Assembly: GCA_938073845.1 (NCBI GenBank)
Contig: CALJEO010000054.1
Location: 1 to 9,721, forward strand
Direction of reading: 5' to 3'
Length of the DNA stretch: 9,721 nt
Source of the DNA: an uncultured archaeon
Lineage (GTDB): Archaea; Korarchaeota; Korarchaeia; Korarchaeales; Korarchaeaceae
Positions 1 to 7,208 of this stretch are shown here, piece by piece. The notes below the pieces were generated by a model that saw only the letters and a list, made by a program, of their open reading frames with translations, made no database searches and was not told where the DNA came from. The position numbers were made by a program, and so were the translations under genes. Position 1 is the first letter of the stretch, and every line of letters starts with the position of its first letter.

Positions 1-1
1 G

Positions 2-844
2 GGGACTAATACTACCACCACTACTAATAATACAGTTACTAACAATAATACAGTTAATAATGCAGCAACGGTAACGGTGAGGTGCTCCCATGCTCGGGAG
101 GAGATATCTTACATCTTAGGGATCTCGGATAGCTATATAGAGCAAGCGAAAAGCTTTCTATCAGCGGGGAACTATAAGGAAGCTGCGAAGTTCGCTCTCA
201 AGGCCCTCAACACACTCAGTAGAGCTTGGATAATGGTAGGGCAGTGCTTCGGATCGCGGGTGGTTGAGGCGACCAACGCCGCCAACGTCACGGCGAACGT
301 CACCACTACGGTGAACGCTACTACTAATGTCACAATTAACGCAACAGTCAACGCTACGGTGAACGCTACTGTTAACGCCTCCAGGGTAGCCCCTGGTCTA
401 TTGGTAGCCATACTGAGACACGAGATAAGGTTGGCGAGGCTCAACGCAATCATAGCTAGGGCTGAGAACATGAGCTTGAATGTGAGTGACGCTGAGAACC
501 TCTCAGCTCAGGTAGCTCAGCTCCTGGAGGAAGCTAAGGCTCAGGCTCTAGCAGGAAACACGAGCGCTGCAGCCCTGCTTATGGCTAAAGCGAATAACCT
601 AATGGTCCAGATAGTTAAGTTACTGAAGAGCAGCTCCTCAAAAGCCATCAAGACGGGGAAGTTGGAGGAAATCAGGTTACAAGCTAAGAATGAGACCGCT
701 AAGCCGGAGGGATGGATACCTCCTGGATTGGAGAAGAAGGAGGCCTGGAAGGGAGATAAGGGGAAGCCGGAGACCCCTCCAGGGAAGGAGAAGAAGGGAG
801 ATAAGGGGAAGCCTGATTCCCCGGGTAAGGGCAAGAAGAACTGA
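2..844 (+). CDS. Sequon-rich, lysine-tailed surface protein (5' end outside the window)
   Basis: Family not recognised. The reading frame is open from base 2 to the TGA at 842-844 (280 residues), so the GTG at 77 is probably internal and the true start lies to the left. In order: a Thr/Asn-rich stretch (residues 1-25); a helical segment (about 29-75) bounded by Cys28 and Cys82; a linker (95-127) with eight N-X-S/T sequons in close succession; a second helical segment (about 133-209); and a Lys/Gly/Pro tail (234-280) with GDKGKP twice. I count 16 sequons in all. Archaeal surface proteins are N-glycosylated at such sites, so export and glycosylation are inferred; the signal peptide would lie upstream of the window. 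No membrane anchor is visible at the C-terminus. The basic tail could contact the envelope or acidic glycans, which is speculation. No enzymatic motif is seen. It is followed 38 bp later by the winged-helix membrane protein gene, which has its own promoter. Confidence 0.75.
   Translation, partial: GTNTTTTTNNTVTNNNTVNNAATVTVRCSHAREEISYILGISDSYIEQAKSFLSAGNYKEAAKFALKALNTLSRAWIMVGQCFGSRVVEATNAANVTANVTTTVNATTNVTINATVNATVNATVNASRVAPGLLVAILRHEIRLARLNAIIARAENMSLNVSDAENLSAQVAQLLEEAKAQALAGNTSAAALLMAKANNLMVQIVKLLKSSSSKAIKTGKLEEIRLQAKNETAKPEGWIPPGLEKKEAWKGDKGKPETPPGKEKKGDKGKPDSPGKGKKN
308..370 (+). repeat. Degenerate repeats coding for the N-glycosylation sequon linker
   Basis: A 15-base unit (acggtgaacgctact) occurs at 308-322 and again at 356-370, with weaker copies between. 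It encodes runs of V-N-A-T. The copies sit inside the surface-protein gene and look like slippage or duplication that multiplies sequons. Confidence 0.7.
748..813 (+). repeat. 21-base direct repeat in the lysine-rich tail
   Basis: The same 21 bases occur at 748-768 and at 793-813, 45 bases (15 codons) apart. The core is gggagataaggggaagcc, encoding G-D-K-G-K-P. The in-frame spacing points to a duplicated 15-residue tail unit of the pattern (P)PG.EKK..GDKGKP. Confidence 0.8.
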
Positions 845-852
845 CCCACCAC

Positions 853-864
853 ATTTTTTATTTA
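853..864 (+). promoter_or_regulatory. TATA-like promoter for the membrane winged-helix gene, overlapping a T-rich terminator
   Basis: The T/A-rich tract attttttattta lies 9 bases after the stop of the upstream gene. Its centre is about 24 bases before the ATG at 883, the usual TATA-to-start distance for an archaeal leaderless transcript, and no Shine-Dalgarno site is visible before that ATG. The run of six Ts could also terminate the upstream transcript. Confidence 0.55.
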
Positions 865-882
865 CCACAGCTAAATGCCGCG

Positions 883-1800
883 ATGAGATCATCTCTAGTG
901 TTACTACTTCTCCTCATGGTCCCGTTAGCGGGCTTGAGTTCAGCCCCCACAATAGAGGCCTCCGTGGTGATATTCCCGGACGGATGGGCTGAGGTGAGCT
1001 TGCTAGTATCTGGTATCGGGACGGAACGCTATGAGCTCAAGATACAGGGGGAGCCTCACAACCTGGTGGTGAGCAGCGGCGGGCTCCTGCTCAACTACAC
1101 CCTGAGGGGGAACTCGCTGTACATCGATACCCTAGGCCTGGAGGAGGTCGAGGTCAACTACCAGACCCCTTCGCTAACCTCAAAGCGGGGAATCATCTGG
1201 AACGCATCGCTCTCGCTCCCCTCTCAGTTGACCCATGTCTTAATACCATCCGATGCCACGATAATTGGGATGTCAGCGATACCTGAGGAGATAGGATCAG
1301 AAGGAGACTGGATAAGGCTTACATTTCAAACTGGAAGCTTATGGATATCTTATAAGTTCGAGAGCATTGTCCTCCAACCGAAGCCAGTCCAAACTACCGT
1401 TCCGAGGACCGAAAGGGAATCCGCTACCGTTCCGGGGACCGAAAGGGAATCCGGGGCACCAGCTGAGGAGACCACCCGTGTGAGTAGCACAAGCAATGAG
1501 AGCGCTGAATCCCAGGGGAAGTTACCCTACCTTTATGCGATCCCCCTCCTCATCCTACTCCCCCTACTGCTCCTCCTCAGCAGGAGGGGGTCGAAGGAGG
1601 TGGTCAGGGGGGATGAGATAGAGGGCTCCATAATAAGGGAGCTGAGGGCGAGGGGAGGTGAGATGACACAAGCAGAGCTTACAAAAGCCCTGAACCTACC
1701 GAGAGCTACCGTCTGGAGGAGGCTGAGGAGGCTCGAGAGGGAAGGTATTATCGAGCTCGAGAGGAGGGGGAACGTCACCCTGGTGAGGTTGAGGAGATGA
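883..1800 (+). CDS. Membrane-tethered winged-helix regulator with an extracellular beta-rich domain
   Basis: 305 residues. A signal peptide (about 1-21, MRSSLVLLLLLMVPLAGLSS) precedes an extracellular domain (about 22-165) of alternating hydrophobic strands. A Ser/Thr/Glu linker (about 166-212) contains two 10-residue repeats (TVPRTERESA, TVPGTERESG). A Leu-rich membrane span (214-233) ends at basic SRRG, which predicts the C-terminus is cytoplasmic. Residues 244-305 form a winged helix with MTQAELTKALNLPRATVWRR as helix-turn-helix and LEREGIIELERRGN as wing, like MarR/Lrp-type domains. This architecture resembles archaeal membrane-bound wHTH proteins, common in haloarchaea, thought to act as one-component sensors; that function is inferred. 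Transcription is probably leaderless from the ATG at 883. The stop overlaps the radical SAM start as ATGA, so the two are probably translationally coupled. The ligand and target genes are unknown; self-regulation or control of neighbouring envelope genes is possible. Confidence 0.85.
   Translation: MRSSLVLLLLLMVPLAGLSSAPTIEASVVIFPDGWAEVSLLVSGIGTERYELKIQGEPHNLVVSSGGLLLNYTLRGNSLYIDTLGLEEVEVNYQTPSLTSKRGIIWNASLSLPSQLTHVLIPSDATIIGMSAIPEEIGSEGDWIRLTFQTGSLWISYKFESIVLQPKPVQTTVPRTERESATVPGTERESGAPAEETTRVSSTSNESAESQGKLPYLYAIPLLILLPLLLLLSRRGSKEVVRGDEIEGSIIRELRARGGEMTQAELTKALNLPRATVWRRLRRLEREGIIELERRGNVTLVRLRR
1394..1453 (+). repeat. 30-bp tandem duplication in the regulator linker
   Basis: Two adjacent 30-base units (1394-1423 and 1424-1453) differ only at one base (A1405 versus G1435, Arg to Gly). 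The unit is in frame and lengthens the extracellular stalk by ten residues. The near identity implies a recent duplication. Confidence 0.9.
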
Positions 1801-2819
1801 GGGAGGCGAGGCTCGGGAGGAAGGAGGGTGATGGAGTCAGGTGCCTCGTATGCGAGAGAAGGTGTCTCCTCGGCGATGGGAGGAGGGGCTCCTGCGGTAA
1901 CTACGCTAACCTCGGGGGTAAGCTCTATCACTCGGGCTACGGCAAGCTCAGCCACCTGGAGAGCAGGCCCATCGAGATAAAGCCCCTCTTCCACTACTGG
2001 CCGGGGAGCACTGCCCTAACCTACTCGAATTACGGGTGCAACTTCTACTGTCCCTGGTGTCAGAACAATGAGATAAGCTTCTCCTGGCCACATGAAAGGG
2101 CTAGACAGTTCCTCCCCTCCGATCTGGTGAACCTGGCTAAGTTGAGGGGGGATGCTGGCCTCTCAGCGAGCCTAAATGAGCCGGCCACGAACTTCGACTT
2201 CGTATTGGATGCCTCGGAGCTTGCAGTTAAGCAGGGGCTCTACTCTATGGTTGTGACGAACGGGTACTTCACCCCTGAGGCCCTTAGGGAGCTAATTGAG
2301 GCTGGCGTCGATGGCTGGAGCATTGATGTGAAGGGATGCCCTGAGATGGCAAGCAAGAGAGTATTGCCTCACGTGAACCACGAGCTCGTCTTCAGGAACG
2401 CTAAGGAAGTGTTAAATGCTGGGGGTCACGTCGAGATGGTCTATCTGGTCGTTACTGGAGCCAATACGGATTGCTTCGACTGGATCCTGGATAGGTTCCT
2501 GGAGTACCTTAGTGAGGATGTGCCCCTGCACATCAACAGGTACTTCCCAGCCAACAGGTGGAGGGAGCCGCCCACCGATTTGAAGCTCCTGCTTGAGCTG
2601 AGGAGCAGGGCTCTTAAAGAGCTCAATTACGTTTACGTGGGGAACGTCTGGAGCCCTGATCTTGAGAGCACCTACTGCCCGAGGTGCGGGAAGCTGCTAA
2701 TATATAGGCTACATAGGGCTGTTCAGTTCGGTCTTACTCGGGAAGGGGAACACTGGAAATGCCCGAGGTGTGGATGGAGGGTACCGATGAGGGGTAGCCC
2801 AATGAATATGACTGGCTGA
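1797..2819 (+). CDS. AmmeMemoRadiSam-type radical SAM enzyme (PflA-like)
   Basis: 340 residues. The radical SAM cluster motif CNFYCPWC uses Cys81, Cys85 and Cys88 to bind a 4Fe-4S cluster that cleaves S-adenosylmethionine. The N-terminus has a Cys-rich element (Cys16, Cys19, Cys23, Cys33), then SRPIEIKPLFHYWPGS, which is characteristic of the AmmeMemoRadiSam branch related to pyruvate formate-lyase activases. The LNEPAT segment fits the NEPT-like motif of this family, and TNGYFTPEAL and SIDVKG fit the barrel. The C-terminus has two CPRCG zinc knuckles (Cys294/297 and Cys322/325), as in archaeal members. Length is normal. The family is named for its co-occurrence with AMMECR1 and Memo proteins; its substrate is unknown. 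Neither partner is in this window. The start ATG overlaps the upstream stop (ATGA), with GGTGAGG 8 bases before it. The protein is probably cytoplasmic. A generic name such as glycyl-radical activase would overstate what is known. Confidence 0.9.
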   Translation: MREARLGRKEGDGVRCLVCERRCLLGDGRRGSCGNYANLGGKLYHSGYGKLSHLESRPIEIKPLFHYWPGSTALTYSNYGCNFYCPWCQNNEISFSWPHERARQFLPSDLVNLAKLRGDAGLSASLNEPATNFDFVLDASELAVKQGLYSMVVTNGYFTPEALRELIEAGVDGWSIDVKGCPEMASKRVLPHVNHELVFRNAKEVLNAGGHVEMVYLVVTGANTDCFDWILDRFLEYLSEDVPLHINRYFPANRWREPPTDLKLLLELRSRALKELNYVYVGNVWSPDLESTYCPRCGKLLIYRLHRAVQFGLTREGEHWKCPRCGWRVPMRGSPMNMTG

Positions 2820-3243
2820 TACATGCGAGGCAGATCCTCTTGCCAACAGATGAGCGTCCCAATATCCTCCCGATAGGAAGCAAGCTGAAGAACGATCTGC
2901 TGCGATTGGCCAATCACCGCAGCGGATTCAGGTCCCTTAGGATCGCTTAAGGGTCTCAAGATGGGGATGCCCACGGTAATGCACTGGAACGAGAAGGTCT
3001 CGAGGAGTTAGCAACTTTCCCTCCCATGGCAACGATGTTCCTGCTATCGGGCAATCGCCCAGAGAGTATGTCTACCTCACCGTCGTGCTGATAGCGATCC
3101 TTTTGAACTCACCCATCCATCTCATACTCACCAACGGAGGAGCCATCTGCAGGGCTCGGGAGGTCCGTGGCATGCTGCGGCTGAGAGTGCTCGGGGAGCG
3201 ATCGGGCTTATCGGTGAGGGAAACCCCGCTCGAGGAGATTTAA
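2804..3243 (+). pseudogene. Possible decayed gene in the convergent gap
   Basis: No intact gene is visible between the radical SAM stop and the subtilase stop. On the + strand, protein-like stretches continue in alternating frames: 2804-2950 (EYDWLIHARQILLPTDERPN, then a piece containing DLLRLANHRSGFRSL, TAA at 2948-2950); 2952-3008 (containing MGMPTVMHWNEKVSR); 3002-3067 (EELATFPPMATMFLLSGNRP); and 3067-3243 (YVYLTVVLIAILLNSPIHLI, then GMLRLRVLGERSGLSV and RETPLEEI, TAA at 3241-3243). None has a good start codon and ribosome site. The composition and near-continuity suggest one gene broken by frameshifts and a stop. I do not recognise the family. The alternative is non-coding sequence with chance open frames, or sequencing errors in an intact gene. 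Confidence 0.33.
2934..2953. repeat. Inverted repeat (6-bp arms, 8-base loop)
   Basis: CCCTTA at 2934-2939 and TAAGGG at 2948-2953 are perfect complements. The repeat lies 115 bp after the radical SAM stop and overlaps the TAA of the first open stretch in the gap. No T-tract follows on either strand, so a terminator role is doubtful. Confidence 0.4.
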
Positions 3244-3250
3244 GAAAAAG
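3242..3250 (-). terminator. T-tract terminator after the subtilase gene
   Basis: On the - strand the subtilase stop (3263-3265) is followed within 13 bases by CTTTTTCTT. A short T-rich run is enough for termination by archaeal RNA polymerase. No strong hairpin precedes it. Confidence 0.5.
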
Positions 3251-3262
3251 GGAAGTGGGGAG

Positions 3263-6200
3263 CTACCCTCCTCCAGGTGAGAGCTTGCGGTAGGCGATTA
3301 CTCCTGTCCAGTCGTAGAAGTTCCAGTAGTAGCCGTAAACGTCCACGTTGAACTCGTTGTAGTACCTGTAGTTTACCTGGAGCGTCGGTAAGGAGCACCT
3401 AAACAGTACGGCCGCCAATCTGGGTGATGTCACTTGTTCATTGCTGCTTATGGTCATAGGTGGGTAGGTGCTGACAACGCTTACGGAGCCCGTGGAGTAA
3501 ACGGTATCCGGAGTTACATATATCGGATACTGCGAGTAAGCATATATCTCATAGCTGTTCCATCCCGGCATGGGTGGAGCTGTCTTGTACGGCGTGAGCA
3601 CCAAGGATGTGTGGAAGCTCGCTGCCCTATATACCATGGCCAGCATCTGCCCGGGCAGGACCTTGGTGCTCTTCATCAACCTAACCTGTCCCACTATGGG
3701 CTCGAATGTGCTCGGGTAGTTACCGTAGAGCACGTTGTGAACGTATATCGTGTATACTCCTGGCCCGTTGAGCTCTATCTTGTTCCCGTACTCACCGCCC
3801 CAGTAGATGTAATCTACCGCAGCGAAGCTCTTAGCCACATTATCCGTCACCTTGCCCACGTTCTCCCAGACGAAGCGGCCGCCCCCTATCCACCAGTGCT
3901 GCCCCACTCCCATGCCGAAGTGATAACCGGCGAACTGCCCATCGGGCCCGAGCACCATTATGTAGAGGTTGCTACTTGGCTTCTGCCACCTGAAGGTCAC
4001 CTCCAGTGCTGTCGCCTTGGGATCATTAACCGAAACGTAGTAGACCCTCCAGTCCCCGGCCTCATAGCGCCAGTCCCAGTCGAAGAGCCCCCTAACTGAG
4101 CCGGGATCGTAGAGCCTTGCCTCGCTCGCTCCCGTAGTGAGGGTCACCGAGGCCGTGAGCGGGGAGTAGACGATGTAGCTATAGGGTATCACCTTAACGA
4201 AATCACCGAAGTTTATCTCTATTAAGCCCTCGTTCACCCCGTTGATTGTGCTGGCCTTCAGCTTCCCCGTAACAGTTACACCTCCTCCTGCATCAAGGCT
4301 TCCAGAGGCTGGAGTGAACGTTACTGCGGCGTCAGGAGCTACAGCGAACCTAGATACCCTCACGCTCACATCTATGGGAGTGGCGAAGAGGTTGAGGACG
4401 CCCACGACGAGGTAAGAGTTTGGCCTAGCCACCGTTCCTGGGTTCGAGACCAGCACCTCGTTAGCCGTCCCAGTGTTGACAGCATAGTTCATACGCTGGA
4501 GCTCTTCGTAGTCGATCTGCTTGTCCCCATTATCATCTACCCAATCGAACACGTAGAGGGGGGAGTAGCCATTAGCCTCGTAGTCGTCCTCGGGATCGAA
4601 GGTCGAGTAGGGCATCACGGCGCTCACCCTCATCAGCTGGGTGTTTGCGAAGTTGGCAGAGGGCCCGAGTACGTAGTAAGCCCTCGTGCCAGGAGCTATC
4701 GCCTTTAGAGCGAAGCTAGTTGTGGCTTGATGAGCGAACCTTATTGCCCTGATGCTGTAGCCCGAGGACGGGTTGTTGGGTGGGCTCTCTATCCTGAAGT
4801 CGAACGTTATAGTGGCTCCGGGAGTCACCCTACCGAGGAACAGGCCTCCGGTGGGATTGTTGAAGCCGGAGGGTATCTCTGTACCGGTTGGATGTAGGAG
4901 GACGCTGTAGGACGATAGCCAGAAGTTCACGTTGCTTATACCCCATGGATATGAGTTATCGTCGAAGTTGAGCCTCCAGGCCCTCGCCAAGACCTCCCTC
5001 TCCCTTGCTGATGTGTAGCCCGTGCTCACGAGGAACGTCTTCTCCGGGTAGCCCGACCCCTCGCCCTTCATCCTGAGGGCCAGGAGCGTTGCAGCGTAGG
5101 CGTCGACCCTTCCCGCTCCCTGCACCAAAGCGTTGTAATTCAGGTTGGCTGCCGTGCTCATCAGGATCGTCTTCATCACCCTAGGGTCAGTTATCCCTGT
5201 GTTAGCCTCCTTCACGAGCGCCAGAACCCCTGCGGTGAGAGAAGTGGCTAGGCTCGTCCCTCCGAATATAGTTATGCCATCTTCGAAGAGAGGAGCCACT
5301 GTTATGGCCCATGCCCCTATGTTCACGACATCCGGCTTTATCTCACCCGTTAGGGTGGGCCCCCTAGCGCTGAAGTAAATGACCTGATCGTAGTGAGTAC
5401 CGTAGGTGTAGTAGCCAATCATCCCCAGTGAGATGAAGTTCGTCGAAGCCCCAACGGTTATCACGCCAGAGGCAGCTCCCGGAGCGGTCACAGTACCGTA
5501 GCCAGCTCCTCCGTTGCCTGCAGCATGCACTATCGTTACTCCTGGGAAGTCCGTATCTAGGTAGCCTGGAACGGTTAGGGCGTTCTCGAGCATGCTCATG
5601 TAATCATACCCGAATCCGAAGAAGTCATAGTAGTGGAAGCTGACGCCCCAGCTGTTGCTTATTATGTGAGCCCTGAGGCCATCCGAGACACCGACACCGC
5701 TCGGGTTGTAGCGGGCTTCACCACCAATGACATCGAAGCCAGCTGCCCATAACATCCCCATCTCAACGTTGCCCCAGAAGAGTGCCTTCACTCCAACTAT
5801 CTTGGCGTTGGGAGCGACTCCCGGGAATATGAAGTCACCCCTGCCCGCTATAGCGCCTGCGCAGCTCGTACCATGTCCATGGAAGTCATAGAAGAACGAG
5901 AGGTAGTTGCCTTCTGGATCCCAGCCTCTGAGGAACCCACCACCGAACCACCCTCCTAGATCGAAGAAGAAGCCTCCTATCACTCCCAGCGTCACATCCC
6001 AATGATCATATTGTGAGTTACCGTTAGCATCGTAGTAAGTTACCCTCTCACCATAGTAGGTGTAGTAGCGGCCCGCAGCGTAATCATCGGAGAAGTCGTT
6101 ATTCTTGTTGAAGTCTATCACGACGGTATCATAGAAGCCTGGGGTAGTGCTATCGGTCAGGAGCACCTTGTAAATCCCGTAGACCATGTCATAAGTGGCT

Positions 6201-7117
6201 CCTAGCTTGTAATAACCACTTGCTGATGGTACACCACCCACATGATAGTTCCCTGCTATATTTACATCGAAGGGGTTACCTCCTATTATGACGATGCTGT
6301 AAGTACCCGATGGGACGATCAAAGTCCCTCCGGGAGCTGTTCCTGTGTAGAAATAAGTGAGGACCTCGCTCTCATCTGCATCAAGTACTAGGGGCTCCCT
6401 GTAATTGAAACCGCCCTCCGTCCACTCGACGTACTCCAAGGCATCCTTCAAATCGGGATGGGAGTAATCGACGCCAGTATCCACCACCGCCACCCTAACC
6501 CCCTGCCCAGTTATGCCCAGCACATCATTGACGATGTTAGCCCTTATTATCTCCCTCACAGCGATCATATCGAGCTCTATTCCCTTCCTCTCCTCCTCTG
6601 GCACCCTGCTGTATAGCTCCTTCAAGTCCGGGACCTCCACGGGTAGCTTCACGGCATAATCTAGAACTACGTTAGTCTTGTAGAGCTCCTCCACCCTGCC
6701 CAGGTCATCCACCGAGAGCATCATCGTGACGGAAACTGCCCTCTCGCTAGATATGTTCCTCAACTCCTCCGGAACCTGCTCCCTCGTCAGTATAAGCTCC
6801 TTCCCAGCCTTGCCAAGGGGCTTCACCTTTGTCCTGTAGTCCTCCTCACTCCTGACAATCAGCCTGATCGGTAACTCATCCCCCTTCATCCCCAGCTTTC
6901 GTAAAGCCTCAACCCTGTACTCCAACCCCTGAAGGTAGTGCTTCAAAGCGTCCTTCTTAGTCAGGAGGTTGACATAGGCCCATCCCCTTGTGATCCTCGA
7001 TGGGACACTCTGTTCAGCTCCCTTGGAAGGTGGAGATGGCTTCTGAGGGAAGGCAGCCACCGCTACGGAGGGTAGTACCAATAGGAGCACCAGGAGGATA
7101 GCATATGCTGACCTCAT
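3263..7117 (-). CDS. Large secreted subtilisin-like serine protease (S8, pyrolysin-like)
   Basis: 1284 residues from the ATG at 7117. This start gives a clean signal peptide (MRSAYAILLVLLLVLPSVAV) with GGGGTGAG 4 bases upstream; the longer frame to 7192 would run through the TATA-like box. A propeptide (about 25-195) precedes the S8 domain. The triad is Asp213 (VVDTGVDYSHPDL), His415 (HGHGTSCAG) and Ser622 (GGTSLATS), with oxyanion Asn535 (HAAGNGG). Asp and His are 202 residues apart, showing a large insertion as in pyrolysin-type enzymes. It carries Asp/Asn-rich, probably Ca-binding loops at about 335 (DFNKNNDFSDDY) and 363 (DANGNSQYD). The Pro common after the catalytic Ser (GTSMATP) is replaced by Ser. 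About 600 further residues are beta-rich, with a canonical EF-hand-like loop at 861-872 (DDNGDKQIDYEE). No C-terminal membrane anchor is visible. The likely role is extracellular protein degradation at high temperature. It has its own promoter and a T-tract after it. Confidence 0.96.
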   Translation of the reverse strand: MRSAYAILLVLLLVLPSVAVAAFPQKPSPPSKGAEQSVPSRITRGWAYVNLLTKKDALKHYLQGLEYRVEALRKLGMKGDELPIRLIVRSEEDYRTKVKPLGKAGKELILTREQVPEELRNISSERAVSVTMMLSVDDLGRVEELYKTNVVLDYAVKLPVEVPDLKELYSRVPEEERKGIELDMIAVREIIRANIVNDVLGITGQGVRVAVVDTGVDYSHPDLKDALEYVEWTEGGFNYREPLVLDADESEVLTYFYTGTAPGGTLIVPSGTYSIVIIGGNPFDVNIAGNYHVGGVPSASGYYKLGATYDMVYGIYKVLLTDSTTPGFYDTVVIDFNKNNDFSDDYAAGRYYTYYGERVTYYDANGNSQYDHWDVTLGVIGGFFFDLGGWFGGGFLRGWDPEGNYLSFFYDFHGHGTSCAGAIAGRGDFIFPGVAPNAKIVGVKALFWGNVEMGMLWAAGFDVIGGEARYNPSGVGVSDGLRAHIISNSWGVSFHYYDFFGFGYDYMSMLENALTVPGYLDTDFPGVTIVHAAGNGGAGYGTVTAPGAASGVITVGASTNFISLGMIGYYTYGTHYDQVIYFSARGPTLTGEIKPDVVNIGAWAITVAPLFEDGITIFGGTSLATSLTAGVLALVKEANTGITDPRVMKTILMSTAANLNYNALVQGAGRVDAYAATLLALRMKGEGSGYPEKTFLVSTGYTSAREREVLARAWRLNFDDNSYPWGISNVNFWLSSYSVLLHPTGTEIPSGFNNPTGGLFLGRVTPGATITFDFRIESPPNNPSSGYSIRAIRFAHQATTSFALKAIAPGTRAYYVLGPSANFANTQLMRVSAVMPYSTFDPEDDYEANGYSPLYVFDWVDDNGDKQIDYEELQRMNYAVNTGTANEVLVSNPGTVARPNSYLVVGVLNLFATPIDVSVRVSRFAVAPDAAVTFTPASGSLDAGGGVTVTGKLKASTINGVNEGLIEINFGDFVKVIPYSYIVYSPLTASVTLTTGASEARLYDPGSVRGLFDWDWRYEAGDWRVYYVSVNDPKATALEVTFRWQKPSSNLYIMVLGPDGQFAGYHFGMGVGQHWWIGGGRFVWENVGKVTDNVAKSFAAVDYIYWGGEYGNKIELNGPGVYTIYVHNVLYGNYPSTFEPIVGQVRLMKSTKVLPGQMLAMVYRAASFHTSLVLTPYKTAPPMPGWNSYEIYAYSQYPIYVTPDTVYSTGSVSVVSTYPPMTISSNEQVTSPRLAAVLFRCSLPTLQVNYRYYNEFNVDVYGYYWNFYDWTGVIAYRKLSPGGG

Positions 7118-7121
7118 GGTT

Positions 7122-7141
7122 CTCACCCCGAGATGTCGGGG
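7122..7141 (-). promoter_or_regulatory. Shine-Dalgarno site partly inside a hairpin, 5' leader of the subtilase gene
   Basis: Read on the - strand, CCCCGA (7141-7136) and TCGGGG (7131-7126) pair perfectly around a 4-base loop. The GGGG of the second arm is the first half of the Shine-Dalgarno sequence GGGGTGAG (7129-7122), which lies 4 bases before the ATG. Folding would hide part of the ribosome site. As DNA it could equally be an operator near the predicted transcript start (about 7139). Confidence 0.5.
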
Positions 7142-7158
7142 TAGGCAAACGGGCATCG

Positions 7159-7170
7159 TATTTAATATAA
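7159..7170 (-). promoter_or_regulatory. TATA-like promoter of the subtilase gene
   Basis: The - strand reads TTATATTAAATA. About 26 bases downstream is position 7139, giving a leader of roughly 22 bases that contains the Shine-Dalgarno site. It lies inside the longer reading frame, which is the main reason for preferring the start at 7117. Confidence 0.65.
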
Positions 7171-7208
7171 GCTTTACGTCGAACTTTTTCAATATAATGG
7201 CTCATTAT

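Noticed and set aside
1..60. A CRISPR or microsatellite array in the act/aat-rich edge
   Set aside because: The triplets are irregular and read in frame as Thr/Asn-rich protein continuous with the gene.
77..79. GTG at 77 as the start of the surface protein
   Set aside because: The frame is open to the left edge with the same Thr/Asn-rich composition, and no promoter or clear ribosome site lies before 77.
1533..1994. 153-codon - strand frame opposite the sensor and radical SAM genes
   Set aside because: Low-complexity shadow of two well-supported genes.
2934..2953. Inverted repeat as terminator of the radical SAM transcript
   Set aside because: No T-tract follows and it lies 115 bp after the stop; kept only as a repeat.
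2723..2974. 83-codon frame on the - strand across the end of the radical SAM gene
   Set aside because: It overlaps the zinc-knuckle coding region antisense, and shows no recognisable domain or ribosome site.
4440..4460. gggttcgagac, resembling a tRNA T-arm
   Set aside because: It lies inside the subtilase gene with no cloverleaf or acceptor stem around it.
7118..7192. N-terminal extension of the subtilase to an ATG at 7192
   Set aside because: The extension contains the TATA-like box and the Shine-Dalgarno site, and would put 25 residues before a complete signal peptide.
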